A stretch of DNA of 14,693 nucleotides from Bacteroidia bacterium (GTDB lineage Bacteria > Bacteroidota > Bacteroidia > Bacteroidales > CAJPTX01): contig CAJPTV010000055.1 of assembly GCA_905373665.1 (NCBI GenBank), positions 1 through 14,693 of the forward strand, written 5' to 3'. Position numbers and translations under genes: made by a program. This document shows, piece after piece, positions 6,717-14,165 of the stretch. Numbering within the stretch: position 1 is the first letter of the stretch; every line of letters starts with the position of its first letter. A model generated the notes under the pieces. It ran no database searches. It saw only the letters and a list, made by a program, of their open reading frames with translations, and had not been told where the DNA came from.

Positions 6717-7403
6717 TTACTGAATCTTCACCCGTTCGATGAACTTATCAATTTCAAGCGCTTGCGGACTCTTTGGATAAAGATCCTTTATCATTTGATA
6801 ATCTGCTAATGCCTCCGTTTTTTTAGCATTAGCCTCATACAACAGACCTCGACGTAACAAGAATATAGGTACCGCAAGGGTATTAGAACGATAAGCGATT
6901 GCCTTCGAATAAAAAGATAGCCCCTTCTCAACATCGCCTTTCTCCACGTAGCAATCGCCTAGTGTTCCCAAAGCTACAGGAGCAATCATATCATCCTCCA
7001 AAGAGTACGAATCTAACAACGCTATCGCTTTATCAAAATCTCCAAGTTCACGATAACAAACACCTGCATAGAAACGGCTCAGATTAGCGATCTTCGTTCC
7101 AGAGAAATCCTCCATAATCTGGAGAAAGCCGAGATTATTACCATCGCCATTCAAAGCAACATTAAAAGAATCTTTGCCAAACTGCAACTCAGCAAAATAG
7201 ACTTGCTTCTGAGCTTCAGCCTCTTTGGGCTTCGCATACAGATTGGAGTAAGCAATATAACCTACCACCACAACGACCAATATAACAACCCCAAAGAGAA
7301 AACCCTTACGATTCTTCTCAAGATACTGCTCAGTATGCGTTAACGCATTCTCGATAGACTCAACCCCGTTGAGTTGTTCGTCCGTTCTAGCACTCTTCGA
7401 CAT
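6717..7403 (-). CDS. TPR-repeat membrane protein (YfgM/CpoB-like)
   Basis: The 228-residue protein has a cytoplasmic charged head (1-33), one transmembrane helix (FLFGVVILVVVVVGYIAY, 35-52) and an extracytoplasmic helical domain. TPR-like helices occupy about 106-135 (LSRFYAGVCYRELGDFDKAI), 143-172 (VALGTLGDCYVEKGDVEKGL) and 178-211 (LLRRGLLYEANAKKTEALADY). This layout matches the single-pass TPR proteins related to YfgM, which in other bacteria assist protein folding at the Sec translocon. The exact role here is unproven. A consensus -7 promoter element lies upstream at 7447-7454, so this gene probably begins the transcript containing ribH, cca and tsaD. Confidence 0.85.
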   Translation of the reverse strand: MSKSARTDEQLNGVESIENALTHTEQYLEKNRKGFLFGVVILVVVVVGYIAYSNLYAKPKEAEAQKQVYFAELQFGKDSFNVALNGDGNNLGFLQIMEDFSGTKIANLSRFYAGVCYRELGDFDKAIALLDSYSLEDDMIAPVALGTLGDCYVEKGDVEKGLSFYSKAIAYRSNTLAVPIFLLRRGLLYEANAKKTEALADYQMIKDLYPKSPQALEIDKFIERVKIQ

Positions 7404-7446
7404 ATCACTATATCTTTCTCCAGTCTCTACAACCTAAATTTACGCG

Positions 7447-7454
7447 CAAAGGTA
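7447..7454 (-). promoter_or_regulatory. Bacteroidota -7 promoter element upstream of TPR gene
   Basis: On the minus strand the sequence reads TACCTTTG, an exact match to the TAnnTTTG -7 consensus and identical to the ssb element. A good -33 TTTG is not visible at the normal spacing, so the promoter may be weaker or factor-dependent. It lies in the 83-base gap after ispE, about 44 bases before the ATG. Confidence 0.55.
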
Positions 7455-7486
7455 ATCAAAATTCTTGAGGAGTAATCGCAGACACC

Positions 7487-8329
7487 TCAGATGGCAAAAA
7501 GAAACTCCTTATGCATGAAATCACATACACGACATTCGCCGAAGCTCTCATCTCGAAATAAGCCCCAAACCGCAGCTCCTGACCCAGAAAGCGAAGTATA
7601 GATAGCACCTTGTTCCCTCAACCAAGACAAAGCAGCTTCAACTTCTGGATATTGCGATGACAAGATGGTTTGAAAATCATTGGTTAACCACTTTCCCCAT
7701 TCAGTAACAGGATGTGCTAAACGCTCCTCCATAGAGAAGAGCATCTTTTTCGGTAACATACTCCTAAAAGCTTGCGCTGTAGAGATATGAACCTTGGGTA
7801 CCAACACAACAAGCCAATATCCTGAGAGTTTTTCCTCTAATGGGAATGGGGTTAAAATTTCTCCGCGCCCTCGTCCAATAGCTGGCGTATTGAGGAGAAA
7901 AAACGGACAATCGCTACCCAGAGCGAGCGCCATTTGAAAAAGTTCTTCTTCTGAAACTTTTTTTTGACAAAAAGGAGCTAAAGCGCGAAGGAAAAACGAA
8001 GCATCAGCCGATCCTCCTCCCAAACCAGCCCCAGTAGGAATTTTTTTAAGTAAACGAACTCGCAAAGACGGTAAACCGTAAGATGCCAACAAACGCCACG
8101 CCTTAAATAACAAATTATCTGTTTCTTTCTCTGCAGCAAGTTGCTCATTGCCCAACAGCTCTAAAGAGAACGGGAGGTCTTGCCCACCAAGTTCGATGTC
8201 AATAGTATCACACAACCCCTTAATCGGAAAAAAAAGCGTCTCTATATCATGAAAGCCATCCAGACGCTTATGTGTCACATAAAGCCCCAGATTGAGTTTC
8301 GCATTAGGGTATATTACGACTCTGTGCAT
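7487..8329 (-). CDS. ispE: 4-diphosphocytidyl-2-C-methyl-D-erythritol kinase
   Basis: IspE phosphorylates CDP-methylerythritol in the MEP route to isoprenoids. The 280-residue GHMP kinase has a normal length. It shows the N-terminal AKLNLGLYV with Lys11, the ATP-binding glycine loop PTGAGLGGGSADA (98-110), the catalytic Asp140 in LGSDCPFFL, and the C-terminal SLSGSGAAVWGLF (246-258). The ATG lies 16 bases inside the end of rsmI, so the two are translationally coupled. The presence of IspE shows that the organism uses the MEP pathway. Confidence 0.96.
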   Translation of the reverse strand: MHRVVIYPNAKLNLGLYVTHKRLDGFHDIETLFFPIKGLCDTIDIELGGQDLPFSLELLGNEQLAAEKETDNLLFKAWRLLASYGLPSLRVRLLKKIPTGAGLGGGSADASFFLRALAPFCQKKVSEEELFQMALALGSDCPFFLLNTPAIGRGRGEILTPFPLEEKLSGYWLVVLVPKVHISTAQAFRSMLPKKMLFSMEERLAHPVTEWGKWLTNDFQTILSSQYPEVEAALSWLREQGAIYTSLSGSGAAVWGLFRDESFGECRVCDFMHKEFLFAI

Positions 8330-9009
8330 ACAAGTGGTGTATACGGTGGGAGCACTACAACATACTCTCCTTTCGGCTCTTTGGCTTGATAAAGAGCTAA
8401 AAGCTCTGCGCTCGTACCTCGTTCAAGCGAAGCAAAAACTTTTGTCAACTCATGCGCAATCAAAATCTCTCGCTGTGTATCATCCCATATCATAAGCTCT
8501 TCTAGTAAATGCATCAGTCTGTGAGGAGACTCATAGAGCACGACCGTTCGCGTTTCCCGTAAAAGTGCTTGCAAGCGCTTCTGACGTCCCTTTTTAGGTG
8601 GCAGAAATCCCTCAAACAGAAATCTATCGCACGGGAAACCACTTGATGTCAGAGCTGGTATCAATGCCGTTGCCCCTGGCAAAGCCTCTACTTCAACCCC
8701 ACTCTTCCAACACTCCCGCACCAATAGAAAACCTGGGTCTGAGATCCCAGGCGACCCCGCATCTGAGATAAGCGCATACTCCCGCCCTGTTTGCAACTGA
8801 GACACAATTGCGGCCACCACAGCATGCTCATTATTCAAATGATAGGGGCGTGTAGGCGTATTGATATCGTAATGTTTTAATAAAACTGACGAAGTTCTTG
8901 TATCCTCGGCTAGGATAAGTTCTACCTCTTTCAGGACACGTAACGCACGTAAGGTGATATCCTCCAAATTACCAATAGGGGTCGGTACCAACCAAAGTTT
9001 ACCTGCCAT
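8314..9009 (-). CDS. rsmI: 16S rRNA (cytidine-1402-2'-O)-methyltransferase
   Basis: RsmI methylates the 2'-OH of C1402 in the decoding centre of 16S rRNA using S-adenosylmethionine. The 231-residue protein has the SAM tetrapyrrole-methylase fold: VPTPIGNLEDITLRAL (8-23), AEDTRTSSVLLKHY (34-47), SDAGSPGISDPGF (82-94), and LPGATALIPALTSSGFP (110-126). The C-terminal extension of the E. coli enzyme (286 residues) is missing, which is usual in Bacteroidota. It begins 16 bases after the upstream hypothetical gene and overlaps ispE by 16 bases. Confidence 0.96.
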   Translation of the reverse strand: MAGKLWLVPTPIGNLEDITLRALRVLKEVELILAEDTRTSSVLLKHYDINTPTRPYHLNNEHAVVAAIVSQLQTGREYALISDAGSPGISDPGFLLVRECWKSGVEVEALPGATALIPALTSSGFPCDRFLFEGFLPPKKGRQKRLQALLRETRTVVLYESPHRLMHLLEELMIWDDTQREILIAHELTKVFASLERGTSAELLALYQAKEPKGEYVVVLPPYTPLVCTES

Positions 9010-9025
9010 CTTACCCCCCTCAAGA

Positions 9026-9901
9026 CTAGGAAAAACGCCGTTCTAAAATCTGAATAAAATCTTTCAAAGCTGGTAAATCGGGCGCTCCTGTATAATAGCG
9101 TTCCAGTGTTTGCAAAGCCTCACTCAAAGATGTCTTCGCATCCAATTCCTTCACGACCTCGGAAAAAAGAGCACGGTTGCCTTGAAAGAGCTCCACGGCA
9201 AAAAAAGATTTGTCATACAATGTCAATCCCTTTTGGATACTCGCCAAAGGCGAAAGACGACTCCCTAAACTCTCTTCCACATGAGCATTGTCATTGGTAG
9301 TCACAATAGCAGCAGCTCTCTGAGCATATGCATCCGCAAGAGTGGTTGCACCTCGCACATGCTCCTTCGGTTGTTTAGTTTCGCGACTATGCCCCACATT
9401 CTCGACACCCGCCGCGACACTGTGCGCTGATTTCACACTCTCCTTTTTCCCAAAGGAGCTTTCTTTCTCACGGATACTTCCTTGTTGATGCACGCCCCCA
9501 TCCTGCACTAAGACCTCTGGCGTTCGAGAATCGACTGCTGTTTTGTTCGGAAGCGTGACTTTTTGAGAAGCGGTTACCTGTTCTTCTGTTTTTTTGAGAG
9601 CTGGTTTTGTTGCAACGCTCTTCTCTTCAGACGGCGATACTGACGGTTGTTCTACCTTCTGCGAGACGACAGTATTCCCACTACAGACCTTGCGACTTTC
9701 AGTCACTCTACACTCTTGTACAGATAACACATCGCCCCCCTCCCCTCGCAACAAAGCCAAAAGTTCTGCTGCCGAACCAACATGCATATCGAGCAACTCA
9801 ACAAGCTCAGCCATCGTCATCACCTGTTGCTGTTGCTCGATACAACGGAGTGCAATCCGCAAGTGCGATGCAATCAACTGTAATTCTTTTCCCGAATCCA
9901 T
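9026..9901 (-). CDS. Conserved Bacteroidota-type protein of unknown function, with low-complexity linker
   Basis: The 291-residue protein has three parts. The N-terminal 65 residues are helical (KELQLIASHLRIALRCIEQ, then AELVELLDMHVGSAAELLALL). The middle (about 75-205) is Ser/Thr/Lys/Glu-rich and probably disordered. The last 75 residues form a compact acidic-helical domain (YDKSFFAVELFQGNRALF, SEALQTLERYY, KDFIQILERRF). That C-terminal pattern, with an F-x-x-x-x-LF-x-GN motif and a final D-F-x-x-x-LERRF, matches unnamed proteins I recall across Bacteroidota; the function is unknown. I chose the ATG at 9901: an upstream in-frame ATG at 9973 would place the start inside the ftsZ hairpin. It precedes rsmI by 16 bases and follows ftsZ, but no link to division is shown. 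Confidence 0.75.
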   Translation of the reverse strand: MDSGKELQLIASHLRIALRCIEQQQQVMTMAELVELLDMHVGSAAELLALLRGEGGDVLSVQECRVTESRKVCSGNTVVSQKVEQPSVSPSEEKSVATKPALKKTEEQVTASQKVTLPNKTAVDSRTPEVLVQDGGVHQQGSIREKESSFGKKESVKSAHSVAAGVENVGHSRETKQPKEHVRGATTLADAYAQRAAAIVTTNDNAHVEESLGSRLSPLASIQKGLTLYDKSFFAVELFQGNRALFSEVVKELDAKTSLSEALQTLERYYTGAPDLPALKDFIQILERRFS

Positions 9902-9945
9902 GAGCTTCGATTTATTTAAGAAACCTCTCCTAGAGTACAAGAAAT

Positions 9946-9986
9946 ACCCCACGATGCCATACGTCGTTTGCATGGCATCGTGGGGT
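9946..9986 (-). terminator. Strong hairpin after ftsZ (likely terminator or mRNA 3' end)
   Basis: Two 15-base arms (ACCCCACGATGCCAT and its exact complement) are separated by an 11-base loop. The hairpin begins 8 bases after the ftsZ stop codon. On the minus strand it is followed by ATTTCTTGT, a weak U-tract, so it may terminate only partly or protect the 3' end of the division mRNA from decay. The next gene starts 45 bases after the hairpin and has no clear promoter. Confidence 0.7.
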
Positions 9987-9994
9987 GAAACGAA

Positions 9995-11536
9995 CTAATT
10001 ATCACGGCGATCGTCCTCTCCCTTTTCTTGCTCACTCTTCTTGTCTGTAAAGAAATCCTCAAAAAGACTTGAAGTCTCACTCTCGGAATGCACACTTTTT
10101 CTTGTGTAACGATTCGGTGTTTTCTCAATGTGTGTAGGCAAAGCTGCATGAGCAAAAGCCTCCTCTTTCTTTGGAATATCTGGCATCAACGTACTAAGAT
10201 CTATGACAGTTGACTTTTCTGTTTTTTTGCCCTGATCCTTTTGTTGTTCTCCTTGTTGAAGCTCCTTTTTCATATTTTCTATTTCCCATTTCAAATCGGC
10301 TTCGTATGCCTCTAGTGGGGAAAATGGGAAGTTACTAACAAGCATTACAAGAAACAGTGCATCATCCTGATATTCCTCAGGTCTCCAATATACTTTTTCG
10401 GGATACGAACCGCCAGGGAATGTATCGAAATCCTCCAGATTACACTTCGTTTCACCTAGCATTCGTTTCTTTATATATGCTGTTTCTTTGGGCATTCTCC
10501 CTTTTTCTTTCTTGGTAAGAGTATACCAAAGTAGAGAAGTTGCCCCAACAACCGACGCCCCTTTCAAGAGATAAGGAACGTCTAATGCATCATCAATAGC
10601 CTGCTTCATACGCCCCTCACCTTTCCCAATTCCACGCAAGATATAGAAGAATTTCCCCTTTCGTTGTATTGGCTTCTGACTATCATCACCTTTTTCTAAC
10701 GACAGTTCACCGCCGTTATTATTAGAATTAAGGTTTAATGGATCCCTTTTTATAAAATACAAGATATCGTTCAAATCTATATTATGCCCACCCTTCGCCT
10801 TCTCAAATACGACCTCCATAAAGATAGCCACGGAATCTACAATAAACTTATGGATATTGTCAAATAGCATAAATTCACCCTCATCCTCATTCTCTTTGAC
10901 ATAAACACGCCCAGTAAAAACTGGTATAATCCCATCACACAGAGATGTGATATTTTTCAACTTTTCCTTAGCAATCGCTATTTGTCGCGTTCCTTCATAC
11001 CGCATAGATGGTAGGGTCACCAACACAACGATAAGCTCAAACCTCAAGTCATTACACAACTTCAAAAGAGGTTCTACGACTCCTGAGCCTGTTCCACCTC
11101 CAAGACCAGCAGTGATAAAGAGAACCTTCATGCCGTTCTCTTTCCAAGTAGTCAATTCAGCACGAATGAGATCCTCTTTCTTTTGAAACTCATTTTGAGC
11201 CTTTTCTGGCTCTCCACCAGCTCCTGCAGGATACGCAGAATCATCCAAAGCAAACAATTTTACTCGCGTAGCGCCCTCTTCCACATTGGAAAGGTCTTTC
11301 GCATCCGTGTTAATTGCCATCATATCGACTTGAGCGAAGATGGGGTTGTTAACAGCCGCTAGCTGCATGTGCGAACCTTTTCCTCCGATGGAAATCATTC
11401 CAGCCAGATGTTCAGAGCGCTTCTTGAGACTCTCATCGTCAAACCCAGGAATTTGCGCTGGAACAATAGACACCGCCGCCGTCTCCTCAATAGAGTGCGA
11501 ACCGTTACCTACAAAGGTTTCGTTATTAGTACTCAT
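9995..11536 (-). CDS. ftsZ: Highly divergent cell-division GTPase FtsZ
   Basis: The 513-residue protein sits where FtsZ belongs and has its core in order. NTDA is at 76-79, a GAGGEPE loop at 105-111 (T3), FITAGLGGGTGSG at 140-152 (T4; usual GGGTGTG), PSMRYEGTR at 176-184 (T5), NIDLND at 252-257 (the T7 N-x-D-x-x-D that completes the neighbour's GTPase site), and GIGKGEGRMKQAIDDAL at 302-318. Departures are large. The first glycine loop is eroded (SIGGKGSH, 49-56); the H7 Asn that contacts guanine appears to be His229; extra segments occupy about 267-292 and 340-390. The C-terminal half is hard to align, and a long charged tail (about 413-513) ends without the usual conserved peptide. The ATG at 11536 is preferred over a TTG four codons upstream. 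It may still polymerise, because the T7 acids are kept, but nucleotide handling is probably altered. A tubulin-like paralogue replacing FtsZ is the alternative. Confidence 0.85.
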   Translation of the reverse strand: MSTNNETFVGNGSHSIEETAAVSIVPAQIPGFDDESLKKRSEHLAGMISIGGKGSHMQLAAVNNPIFAQVDMMAINTDAKDLSNVEEGATRVKLFALDDSAYPAGAGGEPEKAQNEFQKKEDLIRAELTTWKENGMKVLFITAGLGGGTGSGVVEPLLKLCNDLRFELIVVLVTLPSMRYEGTRQIAIAKEKLKNITSLCDGIIPVFTGRVYVKENEDEGEFMLFDNIHKFIVDSVAIFMEVVFEKAKGGHNIDLNDILYFIKRDPLNLNSNNNGGELSLEKGDDSQKPIQRKGKFFYILRGIGKGEGRMKQAIDDALDVPYLLKGASVVGATSLLWYTLTKKEKGRMPKETAYIKKRMLGETKCNLEDFDTFPGGSYPEKVYWRPEEYQDDALFLVMLVSNFPFSPLEAYEADLKWEIENMKKELQQGEQQKDQGKKTEKSTVIDLSTLMPDIPKKEEAFAHAALPTHIEKTPNRYTRKSVHSESETSSLFEDFFTDKKSEQEKGEDDRRDN

Positions 11537-11602
11537 TGTTTCAAACAATATATGGTGAAAGAAATAAATAACTCTGGTTTACTTACCAATCCCTCCGATA
11601 GA

Positions 11603-13297
11603 CTACTTTGACTCGTCAAAATCGTCCCCGGTGTCGTCTTCCGAGATTTTCATACCAAACTTCTTAAGAGTGTTCTTTACGCCCCCAAAGAATTGCTCGA
11701 ACCTCGAAGATGAAGACGTTTTCTCCTCTTTCCTAGTAGTTTCGGCAGTCTCCGATTCCTCTGGCGTTTCTACTTGTACTGGCTTTGGCTCCGCTGTCAA
11801 AGACATTGGCTTCCCCTCCTTCTCCACCAATTTTAAGAGTCCCAATACCGTCAAGAAAGGGAGCACAACTTCAACAGCACATTCTGGTAAACAAGGGCTC
11901 ATATTCGTAGGTTTGAGAATCTCGGGCACCTTCATTTTGTAAATACCCTCGACACTCCTCTCATCGAAATGCTGATTAACCACTCGTTTCGCTTCTGTTA
12001 TCAGATTGCTGAGAACCTCATCTTCTGTTATCCCTTTTTCTAAGGCCGCATTCTTTATAACAATTTGCAAATCTTCTTGAGCGATACCGCTCCTTGAAAG
12101 CATCTCATTTAGCTCCTGACGGACACACTCTTTATGAACCTCTTCTTTCCGTCTTTTCGCCAACACAGCGTTAAAATGATTAACTAGACTCTTGTTTTGT
12201 ACCAAGCCTCCAGAAAGAATTATCCCCCCACGCGCCGCAAGCAAATTACCGAGACTCACATCCTGAATCTTGCACTCCATAAGTGCTCCACAAATCTTAC
12301 TGAAGTAGACCTCATCAAGCTTCGTAGCGACAATCTCTACTAACGAATTGGAAGCAGACGGCTTCTTCGCTGTAGCGTTCTCCGAAGTCTCATCCTCCTC
12401 ACTATCCCCCTCCGCTACACAAAAATCTTTGAGGGTATCCTCCTTTCGGAAAGGTTGTACAAGATTCCCGAAATCTAATTTTTGTACCTTCTCGTACTCC
12501 AAATCACTCAAACTCAGAGTGGCATCTTTTTGCACGAGCTTCTCTCTAGCCTGATTCCAGCCTCCATCGAAATAAAAATACCGTTCGAGTACTCCGTCAC
12601 GAAAAATCCCTAACTCCGAATGCGAATACCCCATATTAGCAACACCGAACATATAGGTGGGTTGCTCACGATCGAAAATATACGGTTCTTCGGCTCGGAG
12701 TCCTAGATAAGTGCCTTTACAGGTAAGCCCGCACGCCTCAAGCACACTCATCAAGCGGTTATAGCCATCCCGTGGTGCTAAGAAAAGGAGGAACTTACAA
12801 GAGACTTCCTTCGCATACTGACCGATGAACTTTTGGTAATCAAGCACATATTTCCCATTCAACTCGCGGACAGGCTCACTATCCAACGAATAGCAAGTGA
12901 CAACATGATCGACCAACACCTTATCAGCAGAGACCTTGTCATACTTTTGGTATGATGTGTTAAGATATTCCACATCAACAGGTGCAACACTCAAAGCTCC
13001 ATCCCGCTGATCGACCTCTGAACACCGGCGCGTTACCTCATACTCGACAGCCTCAATCTCCCCTCCGCGATAGGCAAGGTATACGTCTTTAACCTCCACA
13101 TTCTTAGACTGCTTAACCTGTTGCAACAACGACTGAATGAGCTGAATGACTCGAATCCTATTGCCAATCTTCCCATCGGAATCAATACCGCACGATCTCT
13201 CTACTGCATACACCAGCGAGTCTTGAGCTCCATCCACCAAACGCAAGGCCAAGACAGATTTGTAAGTGCCTATATCCAAAACGGCGTAATACTTCAT
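11603..13297 (-). CDS. ftsA: Highly divergent, enlarged cell-division ATPase FtsA
   Basis: FtsA is the actin-like protein that tethers FtsZ to the membrane. This 564-residue version is about 100 residues longer than common FtsA. It keeps the first phosphate loop (VLDIGTYKSVLAL, 6-18) and the adenosine-side GGIILSGGLVQ (357-367). The second phosphate loop reads GVANMGYSHSELGIF (218-232) where D-I-G-G-G-T is expected, so the acidic and triple-glycine pattern is lost and ATP hydrolysis is doubtful. There is an acidic insert at about 294-312, a helical insert at about 381-450, and a Glu/Thr/Pro-rich linker at about 495-530. The C-terminus (RFEQFFGGVKNTLKKFGMKI, 532-551) looks like the membrane-binding amphipathic helix. 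It lies between ftsQ (49 bases) and ftsZ (66 bases), the normal Bacteroidota order, which is the strongest support for the name. Confidence 0.85.
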   Translation of the reverse strand: MKYYAVLDIGTYKSVLALRLVDGAQDSLVYAVERSCGIDSDGKIGNRIRVIQLIQSLLQQVKQSKNVEVKDVYLAYRGGEIEAVEYEVTRRCSEVDQRDGALSVAPVDVEYLNTSYQKYDKVSADKVLVDHVVTCYSLDSEPVRELNGKYVLDYQKFIGQYAKEVSCKFLLFLAPRDGYNRLMSVLEACGLTCKGTYLGLRAEEPYIFDREQPTYMFGVANMGYSHSELGIFRDGVLERYFYFDGGWNQAREKLVQKDATLSLSDLEYEKVQKLDFGNLVQPFRKEDTLKDFCVAEGDSEEDETSENATAKKPSASNSLVEIVATKLDEVYFSKICGALMECKIQDVSLGNLLAARGGIILSGGLVQNKSLVNHFNAVLAKRRKEEVHKECVRQELNEMLSRSGIAQEDLQIVIKNAALEKGITEDEVLSNLITEAKRVVNQHFDERSVEGIYKMKVPEILKPTNMSPCLPECAVEVVLPFLTVLGLLKLVEKEGKPMSLTAEPKPVQVETPEESETAETTRKEEKTSSSSRFEQFFGGVKNTLKKFGMKISEDDTGDDFDESK

Positions 13298-13346
13298 AGT
13301 TCACCCACTGTTACAACATTAAACATTGTACCTTCTTCTGGCTCTC

Positions 13347-14165
13347 TTAACGACGTTGACACACAACTTGGTTGCTATACTGCAAATCGATAACTGCGTA
13401 TTGTTCCAAGCGCTCATCTCTAATAAGAGAACAGTAGAACGAATAGAGTTTGTTAAGCTTGTAGCGGTAGTTATCCATGCTCCCCAAAACAATCAACTGA
13501 CTACCGACCCGAGGAATGAGTTCTATGCGCGACCAACTGTCGACATACACCTGTGCAAACTGAGATCGCCAAAAGCTATCGGATTCTAAGAAAAGCAACA
13601 GCTCAAACAGCTCTTCCCAGTTCTTCTCTTTGCAGAGTGAGACACGCTCCTTGGGCGGTACGAGCCCAGTGAAAGCGGAGTCTGAGAGACGGAGCAACTC
13701 TCCATCCGGCTTTCCTATATTTCCTGTCACGAGTGGCACATGTGCTGCGTAGTAACGATCAACCGGGAAGGTGTATCCAGCATGATCCACGTAACAAGAT
13801 TCTTCCGTCTTGGACACTATACGGAACAGAGGATTTCTTTGTTTCAAATCAAAACGCAAAAGACCATCTACTCCATAATAAACCTGCACATACTGTACCC
13901 CACTCATAGACTTGAGCGCATCCTCCAACTCCGCAGTATTGATTTCCAAGAGCCGTCTTCCAATCAAATCTGGGTAGTGATCTCGCAAGAAACGAGACAC
14001 TCGCGTAGGAGTCACAAAGGCTAATTGTGCACTATCAAGAACCTTGATATCTAGCGCTGTACAACAAAGGAACTTGCTCTGCGTATCCGCATAGCTTACC
14101 CCAAAGATCAGCACCAGTAGGGAAGCAAATACCACGGAAAGCGCAAGAATGCTCTTCCAACTCAT
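13347..14165 (-). CDS. ftsQ: Cell-division protein FtsQ
   Basis: FtsQ is a bitopic inner-membrane protein that links early and late divisome proteins. The 272-residue chain has a short cytoplasmic start, one transmembrane helix (ILALSVVFASLLVLIFGV, 6-23), and a periplasmic POTRA-like region at about 33-118. The POTRA region includes LDIKVLDSAQLAFVTP, RRLLEINTAELEDALKSM and VQYVQVYYG. A beta domain follows (YVDHAGYTFPVDRYYAAHVPLVTGN, about 125-149). The N-terminal tail is very short, as is usual in Bacteroidota. Its ATG shares one base with the murC stop codon (TAATG), so the two are coupled. It is much more ordinary than the adjacent FtsA and FtsZ. Confidence 0.92.
   Translation of the reverse strand: MSWKSILALSVVFASLLVLIFGVSYADTQSKFLCCTALDIKVLDSAQLAFVTPTRVSRFLRDHYPDLIGRRLLEINTAELEDALKSMSGVQYVQVYYGVDGLLRFDLKQRNPLFRIVSKTEESCYVDHAGYTFPVDRYYAAHVPLVTGNIGKPDGELLRLSDSAFTGLVPPKERVSLCKEKNWEELFELLLFLESDSFWRSQFAQVYVDSWSRIELIPRVGSQLIVLGSMDNYRYKLNKLYSFYCSLIRDERLEQYAVIDLQYSNQVVCQRR

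Noticed and set aside
9902..9973. 24-codon N-terminal extension of the protein downstream of ftsZ
   Set aside because: The upstream ATG lies inside the ftsZ hairpin, and the conserved-looking helical start begins at the 9901 ATG.
9594..9998. 134-codon + strand open frame opposite the hypothetical gene
   Set aside because: It is a Ser/Cys/Thr-rich antisense shadow of the low-complexity linker and crosses the ftsZ hairpin.
11537..11548. TTG start four codons upstream for ftsZ
   Set aside because: The ATG at 11536 is the more common start type and loses nothing recognisable.
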